A model generated the notes under the pieces. It made no database searches. It was not told where the DNA came from and worked only from the letters and a program-made list of their open reading frames with translations. This document shows, one piece after another, positions 1 through 10,397 of a stretch of DNA of 64,000 bases. Source of the DNA: Flaveria trinervia (Eukaryota; Streptophyta; Magnoliopsida; Asterales; Asteraceae); contig CM046452.1 of assembly GCA_025506515.1 (NCBI GenBank), positions 102,640,559 through 102,704,558 of the forward strand, written 5' to 3'. The position numbers and the translations under genes are program-made. The stretch's first letter is position 1. Each line of letters begins with the position of its first letter.

Positions 1-835
1 GCGCCAGCCTTCAGAATTGCGGTCTGGATAGTAGGAGGAGCAGTAGCGGTTACCATTGCCCGGATTTGAGGCGCAAGTCCCCAAATGTACCTCTCTATCC
101 TTTTTGATTCCGGGGTGACTAGATGCGGAACCAACCTTGCTAGCTCGTGAAAATGATCGGTGTAAGCTGCGTGCCCAGCCCCCACCATGGCATGTTTCCA
201 GAACTCATGCTCAAGCTTTTGCATCTCATTGAGAGGACAGTACTCCTCGGTGATTAGGGCCTTGAACTCATCCCACGACATTTGCATCGCCGATTCTCTT
301 CCCCTAGCCTGAATCCGAGTGTTCCACCACGTTAGTGCCTTGCCCTGTAGCGAGCACGTGGCGTACTTAATCCTTTGACTGTCGAGGCATTCGCTGATGT
401 CGATCACGACCTCCATCTTTTCAAGCCATCTGGTCAGGGCTATGGCTCCACCTTTGCCATCAAACTCTCTTGGTTTACAAGCCACAAATTCCTTGTATGA
501 ACATCCTCGTTTAACATTCACAATTCCAGTTTCGTTACCGGCTGTACCACCATTTCCAGTCTCCTGATTGCTCTCGTTCCCAGTCGGGTTCCCGTTATCC
601 TCATTATCATTGCCACCGTCCCCGTGGGGGTGAGAATCTGAAGAGCATCGCTCACTTGGGCCACGATAGTTGGAATCAGTGCAGCCAACTGTTGAGCGAT
701 TAAGGCTGCCATATCGGTGTTTCCTGTTCCTGGAGTGACATTGGTAGGACCATCACTTGTTCTCGGTGCTCTACCTCTGCCTCTCGGGGCTTCACTTCCG
801 CCACTGTTGCTGCGGGTAACTCTTCGAGGCGGCAT
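1..835 (-). pseudogene. gypsy gag polyprotein, N-terminal part, one frameshift
   Basis: The Met at 833-835 opens a low-complexity, Arg/Gly/Pro-rich N-terminus beginning MPPRRVTRSNSGG, typical of the gag of plant gypsy elements. After a frameshift near 640-650 the frame continues to the left edge as a Retrotrans_gag-type capsid segment with recognisable pieces such as EFDGKGG, YATCSLQGKALTWW and ERYIWGL. Gag forms the virus-like particle that carries the element RNA in the cytoplasm. The frameshift is a one-base loss (GG to G) and the sequence after it is uninterrupted to the edge, so it could be decay or a sequencing error. Zinc knuckle, protease and pol lie outside the window. Confidence 0.85.
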
Positions 836-1413
836 GTTCTAATCATAAGAATAGCAAATGCATAAGTTTTAACCATTGCAGGACAAATTATCCATGTCAC
901 ATTAAGGACTAACTTTCCGCGTTAAGACCACACTTATGGTTGTCACACATCGCATACAAATCGTGAAATTCTCACACCATGCATAAGTAATGTCCAAATA
1001 GTAGTCCATCATAACAATGACATGTCCATGCATGAAATCAAATTTAGTCTAGCGGAGGTTGCCTATTTCCTCCTCTCTCGAGGTCTCAGACATAACCTCC
1101 TCGTTAAATCCCAGTGCTTAAGATCAAACGCAATAGCATGATCTATGAAGATTTCTTTGGGTTCAATACCCGGATTGATAAAACAACTCGGTGCACAGAG
1201 GGAAACGGAAGATCCAAAACAAGCATCCCGTAAAGAGTGAGCACAAGGGCTCCCTTACATGGTGAAACGATCACGAGACAGATAGTTAATCGAACAAGTA
1301 ATGAGGAACACGTATGGGATACAAAATGCACACAACCCTGGCATGCAAATCTACATGAAGGTTCCTAGGTTATAGTCTAGGTCAAGTGTATTGCCTAATT
1401 CTCTATAACCAAT
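836..1413 (-). other. gypsy 5' untranslated leader
   Basis: This is the stretch between the primer binding site and the gag start of the gypsy element. It has no long open frame on the minus strand. The small frames on this strand (for example 1143-1331) show no recognisable domain and are treated as chance. Confidence 0.6.
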
Positions 1414-1426
1414 GGCTCCGATACCA
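1414..1426 (-). promoter_or_regulatory. primer binding site (initiator Met tRNA) of the gypsy element
   Basis: On the minus strand this reads TGGTATCGGAGCC, one mismatch from the common plant PBS TGGTATCAGAGCC that pairs with the 3' end of initiator methionine tRNA. It lies three bases inside the LTR boundary at 1430, which fixes the orientation of the element. Confidence 0.85.
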
Positions 1427-1429
1427 GTC

Positions 1430-3971
1430 TGTCACAAACCCCGCTAAGAGCGAAACACGGGGGCGTAACGAGACGGGAATCGTCATAACACATGGTAAGC
1501 GATAGAGATGTAATAATAATAATGATGACAAGCGTGTCATGACGACACCCGAAAACAAGGGGACTTGTGTCGTGTTTAGTCAGTATCACGACCACATAGC
1601 CATAAGCATAACATGATGTAAGATAAAATAACATTGTATGCAATTCCCACAACCCGGGAACAGGTTACAAAGTGTAATGTTGTTTGAAACAGTTACACAT
1701 TGTTTTCAAAAAGACAAGATTAGCCCGAAAATGCATCCTAGGGTCTCCACTAAGGCAGCACACCTAGAACCTCAGCTAGCATGATCACCTGAAAAGATAT
1801 GCTCAAAATGGTCAACAAAATTGTGGTGATTCGCAGGTTTAAAGTAAATAAGTAATTGATGTTGTATAAAGTTGTTGCAGAATACCGTGCATACAGTTAT
1901 AAGTAAGCAAAATCACATGACAAGAGCTTTACAACCAAACCTAATGACGTACACTAGAATCTTGTCGGAATATATTCACCCAAGGCCTTACCTGGCTATT
2001 GTTGGTACTAACTAGTATACCACACGAGGGTGGGGGTGTCAACCCAGTAGTACTACCAATACCTAACCGTCGGTTCCCACTGGAATTAAATGGTTGTAAG
2101 AAAGAACCACAAAGCAGACTCAAGCATGTATCAGATAAGTACCCACAAGACAGTAGCACGTTGATTCCAAGTATGTAAATTGTATGTATGTTGTACAGCA
2201 TAGAAAATGGGCGAGCATACTTTTCCCCCATGTTTGTAAATGTTTGTAAAGTAGTATAAGTATAAAAAGGGGCCACGAAACTCACATGTTAAGTGGTAAG
2301 TATGATTGATCAAGATTCCCAACAGTTGAATGCAATGAACAGTCAAACACCTATTGACAGATATTGTTAAGCATTAATGACATGTATAAAGCATATAGAA
2401 ATGTTTGGTCAGTTCGGGTTGTATCGGTTCGGTCGTGGGTAGCACACACACACAAGCGGACACACGTATCAGATCTTATGTAGATCCAAGTACTACGAGT
2501 AGTCGTCATTGCTTATGACATCCGTGAAATGATCTCATGGTTATGAAGCACTTGTTAAGTATTTGGAGTTCCAATTGGATTGTCGATATTTGTAAAATGT
2601 TAGGTTGATTTCAATTGAAATAGTAAGTGCATGTTGATAGCGTTGACTTTAATCTTTGTGTTCAAGCAATGACACTTTTACTGATGTTACTTTATCATCA
2701 TCAGACGTTCAAGGGGAATTTCACACTCAACATCATCAGTCACACAACAGGACCAGACGCTCAACTCAACGCTCCATTCGTACGAATCAACCTTCAATCG
2801 TACGAATCAGCTTCATTCGTACGATTGAGTCTTCATTCGCATGACTGGCATTCAGTCATACCACACAACACACATTCGCACGACCCAACCTCCATGCGCA
2901 CGAATCAACCCTCAATCGTGCGAATTAGCTACTTTCGTGCGATTGAACCTTCATTCGTGCGATTGGACTCCAGTCGTGCGAAACACGCACAATCGCATAC
3001 ATTCAGTCGGTCACCTGACTCAATCGCACACACACTCATCCGCATTGACTCAACCTCACACACATTCATTCGTTCGCACAACTCAGTCGCATGACATCCT
3101 AGTCGCACGATTCAGTCGCCCTAAAGACACAATCGCATGACTCAGTCGCACGACTCACCCAGTCGCACGGCTCAGTCGCATGACAGACCCAGTCGCCTGA
3201 ACTGCAGGTTCGCGACTGCAGAAGTGCAGAGCAGCCTTCGGCTGCTCGGAGCACGGGTTTTACACAACAAGGACTTCCAGAAACACTCTACAAACATACA
3301 CAAACATGAACACAAGCAAAGACCTCACACTCACACGCACCCACACGACCTCATGTGTTCGAGTTGAACCCGAACACCCGAAACCCTAGTTTGGACAGCC
3401 GTGAATAAGCAAGGAAAGGGACAACCAAGGTCGTCTACTTGCTAGAATAGAGTAGACTAGGCCGTAGATGGAGTCTAGACGACAAACAAGGCCAAGCGGG
3501 TTGGATTGGTGCTAGAATGAAGAATGTGAAGAAGAAGGTGGAGAGGATGAAGAAGATGGAGATGAATGAGATTAAGGCTGGAGTATGGGCTTATATACCC
3601 AGCCCAGGTTTGTAAAGGCGAGTTTAGTCCCTGCACTTACCCTCGAGTTCCCCAAAATTTGTTTCGGTTGATTACGACCTTAAAATGTTCATTATATTAA
3701 GGTTAAAAGCGTGTTTAATGGTAATTGATAGTCTAAAATGGTTTTATTAATGACAATGGTTGACATTAAAAACGATATATTTGGTGGTAATGGTGATGAA
3801 ATTTATAAAAGGTTTATGTTGAGCACACGTTCTCGGAGGAAGTACAGGCACAAGGGAAAATAAAGCAGACATGATTCCTTAAAGCAGGAGTTCATGAAGA
3901 AAAGGAAGAATAATTAAAATAATTCTATGCTTATTTATGTCGTTCAACGGACCTTAATGACGGATTTCACA
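1430..3971 (-). repeat. 5' LTR of the gypsy element (2542 bp)
   Basis: In plus orientation the LTR starts TGTCACAAACCCCGC and ends GACGGATTTCACA, so TG and CA termini are present. It is collinear with the solo LTR at 20135-22705 over its whole length, including a TCG-rich minisatellite and the block beginning CGTTCTCGGAGGAAG. It contains no credible gene: open frames at 1941-2285 and 2627-3367 have counterparts in the other copy but show only repeats. Confidence 0.9.
2760..3200. repeat. minisatellite of TCGTACGA/TCGCACGA words inside the LTR
   Basis: Short units built around the palindrome TCGTACGA dominate the left half (2785-2850). They drift into TCGTGCGA/TCGCACGA through the middle and then into a tighter AGTCGCACGACTC-like repeat up to about 3200. 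The same array, with different unit numbers, is present in the solo LTR at 21440-21930. It is unusually CpG-rich for an otherwise AT-rich window. Confidence 0.85.
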
Positions 3972-4699
3972 TGCCAAGACACCCATACCCAGAAACTATA
4001 TCTTTGTCCTGACCTCGAGGGGGAGGATACTGATCAACATCAGTATAGGGAAATTATTGGTTCTCAGATGTATCTTACAGCTAGCGACCTGATATCATGT
4101 TTGCCACTTGCATTTGTGCAAGATATCAGGCTGCTCCTAAGGTGCCTCCTAGATGCGGTTAAGAGAATCCTCAGATACCTCAAAGGAGCACCTAACTAGG
4201 TCTCTGGTATCCCAGAAACAAGGATTTCAATCTTTATGGATACTCTGACTGACTATGGAGGCTGCAATATTGACAAGAAATCAATATCAGGAGGATGTCA
4301 ATTTCTTGGTGGAAAGATCATCTCATGGCAATGCAAGAAGCAATCTTGTGTCTCTACATCAACTGTTGAAGCTGAATACATTGCTGCTGCTGCTGCTAGC
4401 TGTGCTCAACTGCTATGGATTCATAATCAGATGTTGGACTATGGATTCAACTTTATGAGTACTCCTATCCATATTGACAACAACAGTGCTATCTCCATTA
4501 CTGAAAATCCGGTGAAGCACTCCAAGACTAAGCACATTGACATCAGGTATCATTTCATTAGAGACATTATGAGAAAAATCTAATCAAGTTAATCAAAGTT
4601 GATTCAAATGAACAATATATTGATCTGTTTACCAAAGCTTTTGATGAACAAAGGTTTAAGTATCTCATAACAACTATTGGGATGATAAACATTGATTAA
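3972..4699 (+). pseudogene. copia reverse transcriptase C-terminus and RNase H (decayed)
   Basis: The first part encodes the end of a copia reverse transcriptase, with the words DLEGED, HQYRxIIGS, MYLTAS and AVKRILRYLKG. A stop at 4197-4199 and a frame change follow. RNase H begins near 4236 with DYGGCNI, SGGCQFLG, VEAEYIAAAAASC, NNSAISITENP and HSKTKHIDIRYHFIRD, and the polyprotein ends at a TAA at 4697-4699. RNase H removes the RNA template strand during reverse transcription. At least two frameshifts and one stop make it non-functional. The piece starts exactly at the gypsy LTR boundary, which marks the insertion point. Confidence 0.87.
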
Positions 4700-5334
4700 T
4701 CTAATCTCTTTTGAAAACCTTTTTAATATGTAAGTCTTGTGTTAATACAATTTAAGCCCTGTTACAAGAAATTCTCTCTGAAATTTTCTAAGTTAAATTC
4801 CTTCCGAAGAGAAATTAACCTTCGAAGACATTCTCATATCTTCCGAAGCAAATTTCTCAAAGGATAACTTTCTTCTCGGAAGAATTTTTGGTCTCGGAAG
4901 AAGCGATTGATTGCATATCAGATCTACTTCCGAAACTTACAATTCTCTATTCGGAAGCAACTCTAACCTTTGGAAGCAAAGATTTGGCTTCGGAAGTAAG
5001 AATTGCCTTCGGAAGACAAGTTACCTTCGGAAATGTTTTACACTTGGAAGAGAGATTTCACTGTGTAACGTAAATTTCTTGGGCCCCACACTGTAAAAAG
5101 CAAAGATTTTGTTAATGATGTCGGATTATTTAACTGATTTTTACCTTACCACCACTGTCATTTCATCCACTAAACCATCACATCACCTTATCCTAACCCC
5201 ATTACCGCCATTCCACAATCTTTTAAATAATCTCGACTATTCACTTTCACCTCTTTACTTGAAAATTTTACAGCCCTAGAAATTTCTCCTAATCAACTTT
5301 ACCCAGCTCAAATCATCCTCCTTCACCTTTCCAA
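4700..5334. other. spacer between pol and accessory ORF of the SIRE-like element
   Basis: This non-coding spacer carries the CTTC(C/G)GAAG array described separately (4801-5060). It is followed by a pyrimidine-rich stretch up to the accessory frame. Small frames at 4888-5096 are made of the repeat itself and are not counted as genes. Confidence 0.6.
4801..5060. repeat. interspersed palindromic motif CTTC(C/G)GAAG, first array
   Basis: About ten copies of TTCCGAAG or its reverse complement CTTCGGAA, some with one substitution, occur within 260 bp at irregular spacing of roughly 15-35 bp, in both orientations. The core has arms CTTC and GAAG around one C or G. A second array of the same motif lies at 9535-9797, inside the start of the 3' LTR. 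Confidence 0.8.
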
Positions 5335-8300
5335 ATGGCTTTCAACCCTCAGCACAACCAAGTCGCACTTCTTGATTCTTCAAGAGATGTTGACTTCTCA
5401 GATATCATCTCCTTTCTAACCCAATCTTCTTATTACACCGCTCTGACTATAAACCCCACAATTTACTCAAACCATATGTCTGAATTTTGGGCAAATGGTC
5501 AGATTGAAACCCTAAATGGGGTTCGTGTCATTCGATCAAGCATCTGTGGCCAGGTGTTGGTCATTTCTGAACAGATCATCAGGGAGCATCTAGAGCTTTA
5601 TGATGAGGGCGCTCCAACGGAATTCCCCAAAGCAGATTTGGACAATTCTTATCTACAAATGGGATATGGTGGAGACGTTAGTAGGTCAACTGTCTACAAA
5701 TTTAACTTCTCGTACAAATGGAAGTTCCTGCTACACGTGGTCCTTCACTGCTTGTCGAATAAATCTGGAGGATGGGATCAAATCCCATATGAACTTAGGT
5801 GCCTTGTTCATGGGTTGGTGAAATGCCTCCGCTTCAACTATTCAAGATTGTGCTGACTAACCTAATGGGAAATCTTCAGAAGGACACATTCTTCATGTAT
5901 CCCAAGTTTCTCCAGCACATAATCAACTGCGAACTGGAGCATAGCAAGCTTGTCTGTGCAGCTGCTCTGACTGCTCCTCAAATGAGGCTGACCATCTTCA
6001 AGACTTTGAAGAGAGTGTCCACCAACTTCACAGGAAGAGATACTGCACTTCTTCCAGGTATGACTGAGCCAACGGCTCTTGGTGACATCCCTGTTTACCC
6101 CACAGATGATGAACCCACACCAGCAACTACCCTCACAATGCCAACACTACCTTCTCCACCATCACCATCACTTATCAGAGACGCCCCAAACGACCCTTGT
6201 TCAATCTACTCTGATTGAACAAGCCCCTCCTGTTCAATCCAAAAAGACTAGAGTGGAAACATGGACTCCCACTCAGTCAGAGGTCTCTCCATCCTTCTCT
6301 TTTGACCTCAATTTGAATCTTTAGTCTCCTCAGTCTTAGACCCATGAGCCCACAACCCAAGCTGAAAGCCCTCAGGGTGAGTCTCTATACTCCCCTGAGC
6401 AGCCAACAAGGGACAGCCCCACCAGAGGCTCAATGCCTGTAGACATTGACCAAAGTCCCGGGTCTGTAGGTTTACCCATCCTATCTTTCACTGACCTTTT
6501 GTTTAAAACTGATGAAGAGATAACATCTCTTCATGGCAATGAAGTTGATCTACAACACCCTCTCCAAGAACAACAGAGCTCGAAGAAATCCCTTATCTCT
6601 AGCCCCCATCAGCAACCAACAACTGAGGTGAGTCCCACTGATGTGGAGGGGACTCATGTAGATTCAGCTGCCACTATAGAAGGTGCCTTAATGGACCTTG
6701 TGGACAGTGGTAACATTTCTCAGACTGAATCTACGGAAACCGAGCCCTTTGATGACGCTGAAAGAGACATCATTGAGCAATGGAAACCAGGTGCCAAGAA
6801 ACCACATCTGGTGGTGAGGCTGAACATACTAGGTATGTTACCTCATCTCCTCATGATTATTTGAAAGAATATGAGGGAAGCATGCAACTCCTCATTCAAG
6901 ATCTTCTTTCTAAAGTTTTAAACCTGGAATCTCAGTTTAGGACTTTAGAGGCAAGATCTGCCACTCAGCAACTTGAGATTGACAATCTCAAGGCTCAACT
7001 AGCTGAGAAACAGACAGAGAGGTCGTTCAGGCATGTACCTATTCAGGTCTCCCTGACTTCCTCCTCCAGCTCATCTAGCTCTCAAGATGATGCTACCAAA
7101 AGGGGGAGAATGTTCAAAGACAAACACACAAGGAACCATAGAGCCGGCCTTCTACTTCAACATCTTCCTCTCCATCATCTCTGCGCCTGAAACATCTCAA
7201 GTCACTCTTCAGATTGATCCAAGGATGCTCAATGATCTCTACAGACTCTTCACCAAGTTTCTGTTAAGATCTTCCTTTGAGCAGCCAAGCCATGATGCTG
7301 CAATGATCTACTTTGGAGCAGAAGAGCTTCAAAGACTGACTGCACCTTCTACCACCATAGAAGAAGTTGGTCAACCTAAGGTCCTCATGGAACCTAAGAT
7401 TCAATTCGAATGGGAAATGGGAATTGATGGCCTAGCAACTGAAACAGTTGGGACAAAATCTGCATCCTTTAACTTCCGAAACTGAAGTTAAAGCCTCGGA
7501 AGAACAAGCTGAATCTTCCAAAGCTGAAATGGAAGTTGCGGAAGGACTGTTCAAAATGTCCGAGGAACTGATCATCACATATGCTATCCTGGAAATGGCA
7601 TCTGAAATGAGCAGTGAGGACTTTCCAATTGCACCTCCATCTCAGACACCATCTTTGACTCTCTCACAATCAGAAACCTTTCTCCAAGAACCACCACAAT
7701 CAGGATCTTCAAAGGATAAAGGAAAAAGGAAGATGACTGCGGAAGAGATTCAGGAAGAGGAGAAGATTGAGAAACTTAAGAAGAAAGGAAGACTTCAGAC
7801 TAAGAAGTTGCTAGCTGCCAGCACAAAAGCAGTTGCTTCCAATCAGGAGGTTGTCATCAATAAAAGAAGAGAGCAGATCATTGACCAGCTCATTGAAATA
7901 GGAGCTGCCAATGAAGAGATACTCCTGCTACCATTAGAGGAGTTGGTGGATCTGGAGAAGGCAACCAGGCTGAGACTTGAAGAAGAAGCCAGGTTGGCCT
8001 TAGAGGTAAAGGAAAAGAAAACAGAAGGAGGCTGAATTGCAGCTGAGGAGAGACAGGATAAACTTCCTACTCTCTAGAGGCTTTGATCTTCAAGAACTCT
8101 CTTCACACAACGAGATACGATCCTCTGGCTCTACAATAAAGAGCAGGATCAAATGGAGAAAGAAAGGAAGAATTCTGCAAAAGTAAAGGCCAGAGAGAAG
8201 AAGAAAGAAGAAGAGGCTAGGGTCACTGCCTTCAAGAAGCTTACTGAGAAAGCCTAGATGAAGGACTATCTTCAGGCTCGTGGCTTCTCTGGTAGGCAGG

Positions 8301-9228
8301 TGGGTCCTATGTCTGAAAGGACACTCCAACGGATTGTTAGTGAAATTAAGGCTGACATCCGGATGGGAAAAAGGAAAGAGATGTATAGAAGGGTAAAAGG
8401 GATGACCTTCACTGCTTCTACCCAACCACAACCTGAACCTTTCACCCCTGAACCCACATCACTACCTACTACCACTCCCTCACTTCAACCATCCAAACTT
8501 CCCATTATCCAAACCAAAACACTAGCCAGAACCTCTGAACCTAAACCTACCCAATTACCCTCCAAACCATCCCTTCAGCCTTCTCAACATCTCTCCTTTG
8601 AGGAGTTTAAGGCAATCAAGATGAAGCTCACTAATTGCACTACTTTGAGCGAAGTCTCTTGTGTAGAAGACTCTGTTAACATCACCTATGTAGACAGATC
8701 TTCAAGTTCCTCACAAGAGACAGATTTCTTGATTTGCCTAGAGGAACTTTGAACCAGGCTGCAAGAATTTTGGGCCTCAATTCAGACTCTTTAAATGAGG
8801 AAGAAAAGAAGCTCAGAAGGAAACTGGTGACTCTGCTGGATACAAGAAAAGAGGACAAGATTCCTAGTCAGTCTCTTGTGCCTAGAAGGAAGATAATCCA
8901 GTGGAGGTTCGATGAACCTTCTCACAACTTTGTTGTGGAAAGAGAGAATGGTGAAGTCAACAGACTCAATGCAACCTCTTTGTTACACTCCAGCAGATTC
9001 GACATTGCTGAGTTAGCAGAGAAGCCATTCTCCAACCCCTCCAACTCTGAAACTGCTGCACTCGTCAGAAATCATCTCAGCAGTCTTCATTTAGCTAAGC
9101 TAACTGCAAAAGCAAAGATTGAAGAAGAGTTGAAGTTGAGAAGACAGGAAGACAAGGAAAGATCTCCCACCAAAGGTACTGCCTTTTTACAGATGGTAGA
9201 AGGTCCTGAATTGGAACCTATAGTTTGA
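5335..9228 (+). pseudogene. large accessory (env-position) ORF of the SIRE-like element, decayed
   Basis: A Met at 5335 opens MAFNPQHNQVALLDSSRDVD, then a conserved N-terminal region with GGWDQIPYEL and, one frame on, FKIVLTN and FFMYPKFLQHI (to about 6050). The rest is low in conserved features: a Pro/Ser/Thr-rich section (6080-6780), a coiled-coil-like section (about 6850-7020), a Lys/Glu-rich coiled coil (about 7700-8030), a Pro/Thr/Gln-rich linker (8400-8600) and a helical Glu/Lys end (8734-9228). The pieces lie in different frames, so at least six frameshifts or stops are present; the first, near 5845, is a one-base loss. I know of no enzymatic domain here. An envelope role is often assumed for this position, but I see no signal peptide or clear membrane segment. 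Confidence 0.65.
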
Positions 9229-9449
9229 TGGGAATATGATTATAGTTCCCATCAACTAACTCTTTTCAGAGGGCAAAAACAAAGGGTAGATGTTATCCAA
9301 GGTGACAGACTGGATTTCCTGTCTACCAAGGATCTGTACAAGCTTCTCAGCACCACGTCAGGAAAGAACAAGGAGACAAACAAATATTTGCTCTCCTTGG
9401 TGCTGAAAGTTTTGAGAAGTCGAGATAAGTGAAGTTTTGGTAGCATCAG

Positions 9450-9462
9450 CCTAGGGGGAGTT
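9450..9462 (+). promoter_or_regulatory. polypurine tract of the SIRE-like element
   Basis: The purine run AGGGGGAG lies directly before the LTR start, as expected for the plus-strand primer of reverse transcription. The next bases, TTTATTGGATC, look like a copia LTR start TGTTGGATC whose TG has become TA. Confidence 0.65.
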
Positions 9463-10328
9463 TATTGGATCAAGAAGAAGGCTAATGCAACCAAAACTAG
9501 ATCACTTAAGTTATTTTGGTGCTGCATGCAAAGGCTTCCGAAGCTTATCATGGAACTTCCGAAGGTTGTAGAGTTCTTTCAAAGACAAAGGGAAAGTCCA
9601 ACTTCCGAAGACAGAATTCTACTTCCGAAGACAAATGCATACTTCCGAAGTTCAAGACTTAGAAGAATAAAGTAAAGACCACTTCCGAAGTATGATGAAC
9701 AGAAGAAGTCTCCAAGTCTTGGAAGAAGCAGCCTCTTCCGAAGTATAAAGTGGCTTCGGAAGTACTTACTCTTCCGAAGCCATTTAACCTTCGAAAGACA
9801 CTGCTATAACCAATGGACACAAGTATGGTCTCTGACACTCCGCTGCAGACATCTGATACAGCATGGCTTCTTCCTAAAGAACCATGTTGTTGACCATACT
9901 TTATTCCACTGGTTACCTTTTTCATGATAGTACAGTTGCCATCTTTAGTTGGTGACAAAAGGTAAGTCAGGGACATGTCCTGACTACCAAATCTCAGATA
10001 AGACTTTATCCGAGATACCTTAACTATAGTCTTGTAGTATAGGCCTTAGCTAAAGGATCCCAGCTGGTATCAAAGTATATCCGGCTGTAGATAGTATTAT
10101 ATATAGGTTCTCCTTATAACTCAGAGAAAAAAAGATTATCATCTGCTTGTAAGAGTCTTTGTATCTTGAGTTGAGAATCAATATATAAAAGTATCTTGAA
10201 AAATCATCTTTCTGTGTTCTTAGTTACTTTTCATATTGTGATCAACTCTTATTGATTCTTACCCGAGTGTGATTCTAGGTGAGTTTGAGAGAAAACCTTT
10301 GTGTTAAGTGACAAACACCGATCCTGCA
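9463..10328 (+). repeat. 3' LTR of the SIRE-like copia element (approx. 866 bp)
   Basis: The left end follows the polypurine tract. The right end is placed at CCGATCCTGCA because the next bases (from 10329) are antisense copia integrase of another element. A TATA-like stretch (TATTATATATAGG) lies near 10086-10099, with the usual short 3' part after it. The U3 part holds the second CTTC(C/G)GAAG array. The other LTR is outside the window, so both ends are inferred. A frame at 9659-9976 on the minus strand is judged to be chance. Confidence 0.65.
9535..9797. repeat. interspersed palindromic motif CTTC(C/G)GAAG, second array in LTR U3
   Basis: About ten copies of ACTTCCGAAG-like words, including two CTTCGGAAG in reverse orientation, lie within the first 330 bp of the 3' LTR, upstream of its TATA-like box. 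The position is that of an LTR enhancer. Compare the array at 4801-5060. Confidence 0.8.
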
Positions 10329-10397
10329 CTCTTATTCTTTAAGATAACCACCCAAACTTTTCTTGAAAAATCATCAATCAAGGTCATAAAGTATCTA
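10329..10397 (-). pseudogene. copia integrase fragment (YFMTLIDDFSRK region)
   Basis: Translated on the minus strand this short piece reads YFMTLIDDFSRKVW followed by VVILKNKS. It is the first catalytic-Asp region (LIDDFSR) of a copia integrase. It directly continues the integrase segment that ends at 12639, across the solo LTR. Confidence 0.85.

Larger units (their letters stand above)
1..3971 (-). mobile_element. Ty3/gypsy LTR retrotransposon, 5' part, cut by window edge
   Basis: The element reads on the minus strand: its 5' LTR is at 1430-3971, a primer binding site at 1414-1426, an untranslated leader at 836-1413 and gag at 1-835, after which it leaves the window. It sits inside the SIRE-like copia element: directly to the right of its LTR end (position 3972) the sequence becomes copia reverse transcriptase. 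The target-site duplication should be TGCCA (3972-3976), but the other end is outside the window and cannot be checked. A solo LTR of the same family is at 20135-22705. Confidence 0.88.
3972..10328 (+). mobile_element. SIRE/Maximus-like copia retrotransposon, 3' half
   Basis: The order on the plus strand is the end of reverse transcriptase and RNase H (3972-4699), a spacer with palindromic repeats (4801-5060), a long decayed accessory reading frame (5335-9228), a polypurine tract near 9450-9460 and a 3' LTR (9463-10328). An extra reading frame between pol and the 3' LTR is characteristic of the SIRE/Maximus lineage of copia elements. The left part was separated by the gypsy insertion and lies outside the window. 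The right boundary falls inside the integrase of another copia element, so this element is an insertion into it. Confidence 0.75.

Noticed and set aside
2760..3200. Regular TCG-rich repeats as a possible CRISPR array
   Set aside because: Units are short, variable and without unique spacers, they recur inside a second LTR copy, and the DNA is plant nuclear.
4801..5060. CTTCCGAAG words as heat-shock elements
   Set aside because: The half sites TTC and GAA are separated by one base, not the two of a standard heat-shock element.
9659..9976. 105-residue minus-strand frame
   Set aside because: It overlaps the palindromic array and U3 of the SIRE-like LTR; no similarity to known domains.
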